Made by a program: the position numbers and the translations under genes. A DNA stretch of 64,000 nucleotides from JAMXLO01 sp963719805 (GTDB lineage: Bacteria > Pseudomonadota > Alphaproteobacteria > Acetobacterales > Acetobacteraceae), in contig CAVRDF010000010.1 in NCBI GenBank assembly GCA_963719805.1, forward strand, positions 62,001 through 126,000, in the 5' to 3' direction. Positions 60,150-64,000 of this stretch are shown here, piece by piece; the stretch's first letter is position 1; each line of letters opens with the position of its first letter. Below the pieces are notes generated by a model. It searched no databases and was not told the origin of the DNA. It saw only the letters and a list, made by a program, of their open reading frames with translations.

Positions 60150-61178
60150 TCATACCGGCAACCGCCGCGGATCGAATGCATCGCGCACAGCTTCGCCGAT
60201 GAAGATCAACAAAGTCAGCACACCGCCGAGCACGAAGAATGCGGTGAAGCCGAGCCAGGGGGCCTGCAGGTTGTTCTTGCCCTGCGCCACCAGTTCGCCG
60301 AGCGATGGTGATCCTGGCGGCAGGCCGAAACCGAGGAAATCGAGACTCGCCAGTATCGTTACCGAGCCCGACAGCGTGAACGGCAGGAAGGTCAGTGTCG
60401 CCACCATCGCGTTCGGCAGGATGTGCCGCCACATCAAGGCGACGTCCGATACGCCGAGTGCCTTCGCCGCTCGCACATAGTCGAGATTGCGTCCGCGCAG
60501 GAACTCGGCCCGCACCACACCGGTGAGGTTCATCCAGGAGAACAACAGCAGGAATATCAACAGCACCCAGAAACCGGGCGTGATGATGCTGGCGAGAATG
60601 ATCAGCAAATAGAGTTGCGGCATGCCGTTCCAGATCTCGATGAAGCGCTGGAACAGCAGGTCGGTCACACCGCCGTAGTAGCCTTGCACCGCGCCTGCGG
60701 CGACGCCCACCGCCGAGGACACGATGGTCAAGGCAAAGCCGAACAGCACCGATAGCCGGAAGCCATAAATGACGCGTGCCAGCACGTCGCGTGCCTGATC
60801 GTCGGTGCCGAGCAGGTTGCGCCACGTGGGCGGCGAGGGCGCCGGCCGCGTCATGTCCTTCATGGTCGTTTCGTAGCTGTACGGCACGAGCGGCCAGATC
60901 ATCCAGCCATGTGCATTGATCGCCTTCTGCACGTCGGGATCGGTGTAGTCGGCTTCGGTGGGCAGGAACTCTTCACCGAACGTGTCCTCGCTGTAGCCGT
61001 GCAGGACGGGCACGTACCATTCGCCCTTGTAGCGAACCAGCAGCGGCCTATCGTTGGCGATCAGCTCAGCGAACATGGTGATGCTGAACAACACGATGAA
61101 GATCCAGAAGGCCACGTAGCCGCGCCGGTTCTGGCGGAAGATCGCGAACCGGCGGCGGGTAACCGGAGAAAGTGTCAC
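60150..61178 (-). CDS. Peptide ABC transporter permease (YejE-like)
   Basis: A 342-residue inner-membrane permease. A first hydrophobic segment at about 20-40 is followed by a long periplasmic loop (WYVPVLHGYSEDTFGEEF), then five more segments; the EAA-type loop contains RAAKALGVSDVALMWRHILPNA. The GTG start overlaps the YejB-like stop by four bases (GTGA). Confidence 0.93.
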   Translation of the reverse strand: MTLSPVTRRRFAIFRQNRRGYVAFWIFIVLFSITMFAELIANDRPLLVRYKGEWYVPVLHGYSEDTFGEEFLPTEADYTDPDVQKAINAHGWMIWPLVPYSYETTMKDMTRPAPSPPTWRNLLGTDDQARDVLARVIYGFRLSVLFGFALTIVSSAVGVAAGAVQGYYGGVTDLLFQRFIEIWNGMPQLYLLIILASIITPGFWVLLIFLLLFSWMNLTGVVRAEFLRGRNLDYVRAAKALGVSDVALMWRHILPNAMVATLTFLPFTLSGSVTILASLDFLGFGLPPGSPSLGELVAQGKNNLQAPWLGFTAFFVLGGVLTLLIFIGEAVRDAFDPRRLPV

Positions 61179-62239
61179 CTGGCCTCGAAGTCGATGCGCG
61201 GATCGACGATGGTGTACAGCGTGTCGCCGACAATCTGCATCAGCAGGCCGAGCAGCGTGAAGATATAAAGTGTGCCGAACATCACCGGATAGTCGCGCTG
61301 GATCGCCGACTGGAAGCCGAGCAATCCCAGGCCATCGAGCGAAAATACGATTTCAACCAGCAGCGCCGAAGTGAACAGGATGCTGATGAAGGCGGCTGGA
61401 AAGCCGGCGACGATCAGCAGCATGGCATTGCGGAACACGTGACCGTAGAGCACGCGCTGTTCGCTGGCGCCTTTGGCGCGTGCGGTCACCGTGTACTGCT
61501 TGCGGATTTCCTCCAGGAAGCAGTTCTTGGTCAGCATGGTAAGGCTGGCGAAGCCGCCGGCGACCACCGCAATTGTCGGCAGCACCATGTGCCAGGCGTA
61601 GTCGAGTGCGCGCGCGGGGAAACTCCAGCTGGCTGAACCATCGCTGGTCAGGCCACGCAGCGGGAACCAATGAAAGAAACTGCCGCCGGCGAACAGCACG
61701 ACCAGCAGGATCGCGAACAGGAAGCTGGGCACGGCGTAGCCGACAAGCACGACGGCGCTGCTTGCCACGTCGAATCGGGTGCCGTCGCGCACCGCCTTGG
61801 CGATGCCGAGCGGGATCGAGATCAGGTACACCAGCATTGTCGACCACAGGCCGAGCGAGATCGATACCGGCAACTTCTGCAGGATGAGATGCAACACGGT
61901 CTGGCCGCGGAAAAAGCTGCGGCCGAAATCGAAACGCAGATAGCCGCCCACCATGTTGGTGAAACGGGTCAATGGCGGCTTGTCGAAGCCGAACATCTTG
62001 TTGATGTCGGCGATCATGTGCATGTCGAGGCCGCGTGCGCCGCGATAGGCTCCGGCACCACCGACCTCCGACATGCTGGCGCCAAGCCGGGATGAGAGAT
62101 TTCCCCTGCCGCGCAGCTCCGCGATCATCTGCTCCACCGGGCCGCCCGGCGCGAACTGGATCACCGCGAAGTTGATGGTGATGATGCCGAACAGGGTGGG
62201 GATCACCAGCAACAGGCGCCGGATCAGGTAGGCGGTCAT
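61175..62239 (-). CDS. Peptide ABC transporter permease (YejB-like)
   Basis: A 354-residue permease (AYLIRRLLLVIPTLFGIITINFAV at the N-terminus; ARAKGASEQRVLYGHVFRNA in the coupling loop). It forms the heterodimeric pore with YejE. The ATG at 62239 is 19 bases downstream of the binding-protein stop. Confidence 0.93.
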   Translation of the reverse strand: MTAYLIRRLLLVIPTLFGIITINFAVIQFAPGGPVEQMIAELRGRGNLSSRLGASMSEVGGAGAYRGARGLDMHMIADINKMFGFDKPPLTRFTNMVGGYLRFDFGRSFFRGQTVLHLILQKLPVSISLGLWSTMLVYLISIPLGIAKAVRDGTRFDVASSAVVLVGYAVPSFLFAILLVVLFAGGSFFHWFPLRGLTSDGSASWSFPARALDYAWHMVLPTIAVVAGGFASLTMLTKNCFLEEIRKQYTVTARAKGASEQRVLYGHVFRNAMLLIVAGFPAAFISILFTSALLVEIVFSLDGLGLLGFQSAIQRDYPVMFGTLYIFTLLGLLMQIVGDTLYTIVDPRIDFEAR

Positions 62240-62258
62240 TGACGAAGACCGTCGCTGT

Positions 62259-64000
62259 TCACTGCGCCTTTGCCGCCTCGAGCGCCTTCACCTTGGCCGG
62301 GTCGATCCACCATGAATCGAAGTTGAGGCCCTCGCGTATCGGCTTGTCGGGGTAACCAAAGATGTTCCAGTAGGCGATGTTGAACTTCTGGTCATGCCAG
62401 TTCGGCACCATGTACCAGCCCCACAACAACACCCGGTCTAGCGCGCGCGCGGCAGTCTGCAACGTCTCGCGATCCTGCGCGACGATCACCTGCTTGACCA
62501 GCGCATCCACGGCCGGATTGCAGATACCGGGAACATTGAAGCTGCCCTGCGCCTTCGCCGCGGCGCAGGTGAAGAAGTCGCGCAGCTCATTCCCCGGGAT
62601 CTCGCCTTCCGGATAGATCCACATCGTCATATCGAAGTCGAAGTCATCCATCAGGTGCTGATACTGCGCGGGATCGACCGTGCGCACATGCGCGTCGATG
62701 CCGAGCTTCTGCAGATTCTGTGCGTAGGGCAGTGCCACGCGCTCAAGCGAGGGCTCATCCACCAGGATGGTGAATGTCATTTGATCGCCATCCTTGTTCA
62801 CAAGGCGGCGTTCCTTCACCGACCACCCTGCCTGCTGCAACAGCTCCAGCGCGCGGCGCTGCTGCTCGCGGTTGTTGCCGGAGCCGTCGGTCACCGGCAG
62901 CTTGTACGGCTCGGTGAACAAGGCGGGTGGCACGTCCGCGCGGAACGGTTCCAGTAGCTTCAGTTCATTACCTTCCGGGATCCCGGATGACGCCAGCGGG
63001 CTGTTGCTGAAATAGCTGAGCGTGCGGGTATAGGCGCCGTAGAACAGGTTCTTGTTGGTCCACTCGAAGTCGAACACCTGCGCGATTGCCTGGCGCACCA
63101 GCGGGCTGGCGAACACTGGACGGCGGGTGTTCATCGCATAGCCTTGCATGCCTGTCGGCAGGTGATGCGCGAACTCGCGCTTGATCACCCAGCCCTTGGC
63201 GACAGCAGGGAAGTCGTAGGCGGTGGCCCAGGTCTTCGAGATGTTCTCGCTGCGGATATCCGCCTGTTCCGCCTTGAACGCTTCCATCGAGACCGTGGCG
63301 TCGCGGAAATATTCGATGCGTACGCGATCGAAGTTGTTTGTCCCCTTGCCGGTGGGAATGTTCGCCGCCCACCAGTCGGGCCGCCGTTCGAACGTCACGC
63401 TGCGGCCAAGTTCGAAGTTGCTAATCTTATAGGGGCCCGAGCCGATCGGCGGATCGGTCAGCGGCTTGGTGAAGTCGCGGCCATCGAAGAAGTGCTTCGG
63501 CAGCACCGGCAGCCCGCCCAGGATCAGCGGCAGTTCGCGGTTCTCATTCGAGGTGAAATGGAACACCACGCGGCGCGGGCCTTGCACCTCCACGTCCTTC
63601 ACGTCGGCGAACTGCATGCGCCAGCTTGGCCGGCCCTCGGTGATCAGCGTGCGGAAGGTCCAGGCGACGTCCTCGGCGGTGACGGCGGTGCCGTCGGAGA
63701 ATTTTGCCTCTGGCCGCAATTCGAAGCCGACCCACATCTTGTCCGCCGGCAACTCGATGGTTTCGGCCAGGTGGCCATACGCTGCGTCAGCCTCGTTCGC
63801 CGAGGACGTCAGCAGGCTCTCCCAGACATGGCCGACACTGGAACCCGACCCGGAACCGCCGGCCAGGATGATCCATGGGCCATCCAGCCCCAACGTCGCG
63901 GAGCCGCGCAGGATGTAGGGGTTGAAGCTGTCGTAGGTGCCCACGACCGCGACCGTGACGCTACCGCCCTTTGGGGCGTTGGGATTGACGTACGGGAAAT
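62259..64000 (-). CDS. Peptide ABC transporter substrate-binding protein (YejA-like), 5' end beyond window
   Basis: Family 5 extracellular solute-binding protein; about 580 codons are present and the reading frame stays open to the right edge, so the signal peptide is outside. Visible landmarks are VNPNAPKGGSVTV, GTYDSFNPYIL, FHFTSNENRELPLILGGLPVLP, GSGPYKI and the long periplasmic domain ending DSWWIDPAKVKALEAA. It would capture peptides for the YejBEF importer encoded downstream in the same operon. Confidence 0.93.
   Translation of the reverse strand, partial: FPYVNPNAPKGGSVTVAVVGTYDSFNPYILRGSATLGLDGPWIILAGGSGSGSSVGHVWESLLTSSANEADAAYGHLAETIELPADKMWVGFELRPEAKFSDGTAVTAEDVAWTFRTLITEGRPSWRMQFADVKDVEVQGPRRVVFHFTSNENRELPLILGGLPVLPKHFFDGRDFTKPLTDPPIGSGPYKISNFELGRSVTFERRPDWWAANIPTGKGTNNFDRVRIEYFRDATVSMEAFKAEQADIRSENISKTWATAYDFPAVAKGWVIKREFAHHLPTGMQGYAMNTRRPVFASPLVRQAIAQVFDFEWTNKNLFYGAYTRTLSYFSNSPLASSGIPEGNELKLLEPFRADVPPALFTEPYKLPVTDGSGNNREQQRRALELLQQAGWSVKERRLVNKDGDQMTFTILVDEPSLERVALPYAQNLQKLGIDAHVRTVDPAQYQHLMDDFDFDMTMWIYPEGEIPGNELRDFFTCAAAKAQGSFNVPGICNPAVDALVKQVIVAQDRETLQTAARALDRVLLWGWYMVPNWHDQKFNIAYWNIFGYPDKPIREGLNFDSWWIDPAKVKALEAAKAQ

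Noticed and set aside
58574..60202. Open frame of 542 codons on the plus strand opposite the YejF-like gene
   Set aside because: Antisense to two intact ABC ATPase domains; composition is His/Arg/Gln-rich and no motif is recognisable.
1..64000. CRISPR arrays, tRNA or rRNA genes, insertion sequences
   Set aside because: No regularly spaced direct repeats, transposase motifs or conserved RNA-gene sequences were recognised by eye; the only strict tandem repeats are inside the RTX coding sequence.

Overview
The window is GC-rich, densely packed alphaproteobacterial chromosome. The glyQ-glyS-ppdK order, CIRCE-controlled groESL, a FYDLN-type acidic protein, DUF2076 and DUF4399 proteins and a methyltransferase next to gloB fit Rhodospirillales, perhaps Acetobacteraceae (inference; no rRNA or tRNA gene was seen). 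Codon use and overlapping ATGA/GTGA junctions are typical of long operons.

Layout. 0-10.2 kb: a LysR fragment, a frameshifted class-I-glutamine-amidotransferase-like peptidase and an SDR, a globin-coupled chemoreceptor, then a minus-strand operon for a spermidine/putrescine/phosphonate-type ABC transporter that includes a flavin monooxygenase. Divergent from it is a PhyH dioxygenase followed by an HD-domain oxygenase of PhnZ type; together they look like an organophosphonate (or related) uptake and oxidation locus. 10.2-18.4 kb: four-hairpin repeat, DUF2076 protein, glyQ, a VapB-type orphan antitoxin, a VapBC pair, glyS (frameshifted as read), ppdK, and a decayed MazEF pair. 18.4-21.3 kb: methyltransferase, gloB, GST and LLM oxidoreductase. 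21.4-28.2 kb: a TRAP transporter operon with an EthD-like protein, a SnoaL-like protein, and a GntR / NHL / AmrS radical-SAM cluster.

28.3-43 kb: cell-envelope and stress genes: a lipoprotein esterase, a large RTX protein with four 177-bp repeats, a small lipoprotein, an HtrA-like protease, an unrecognised internally duplicated protein, groES-groEL with a sigma32-like promoter and CIRCE, two transglutaminase-like proteins, several small conserved proteins, and lrgAB. 43-51 kb: a secreted metacaspase fused to a sulfatase-modifying-factor domain, two DUF4399 paralogues, a cytochrome c, a Memo-AMMECR1 fusion (the partner of AmrS, 19 kb away), a DUF2255 protein, a FUSC exporter and an SMP-30 lactonase. 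51-56 kb: a surface-glycan cluster (methyltransferase-glycosyltransferase fusion, polysaccharide pyruvyl transferase family, GT2, UDP-glucose dehydrogenase). 56-58 kb: pssA-psd for phosphatidylethanolamine (psd frameshifted as read). 58.5-64 kb: a YejABEF-type peptide transporter, whose binding-protein gene runs off the right edge.

Three genes (the peptidase, glyS, psd) each carry a single-base +1 shift. Two are normally essential, so base-level sequence error is the likeliest explanation.
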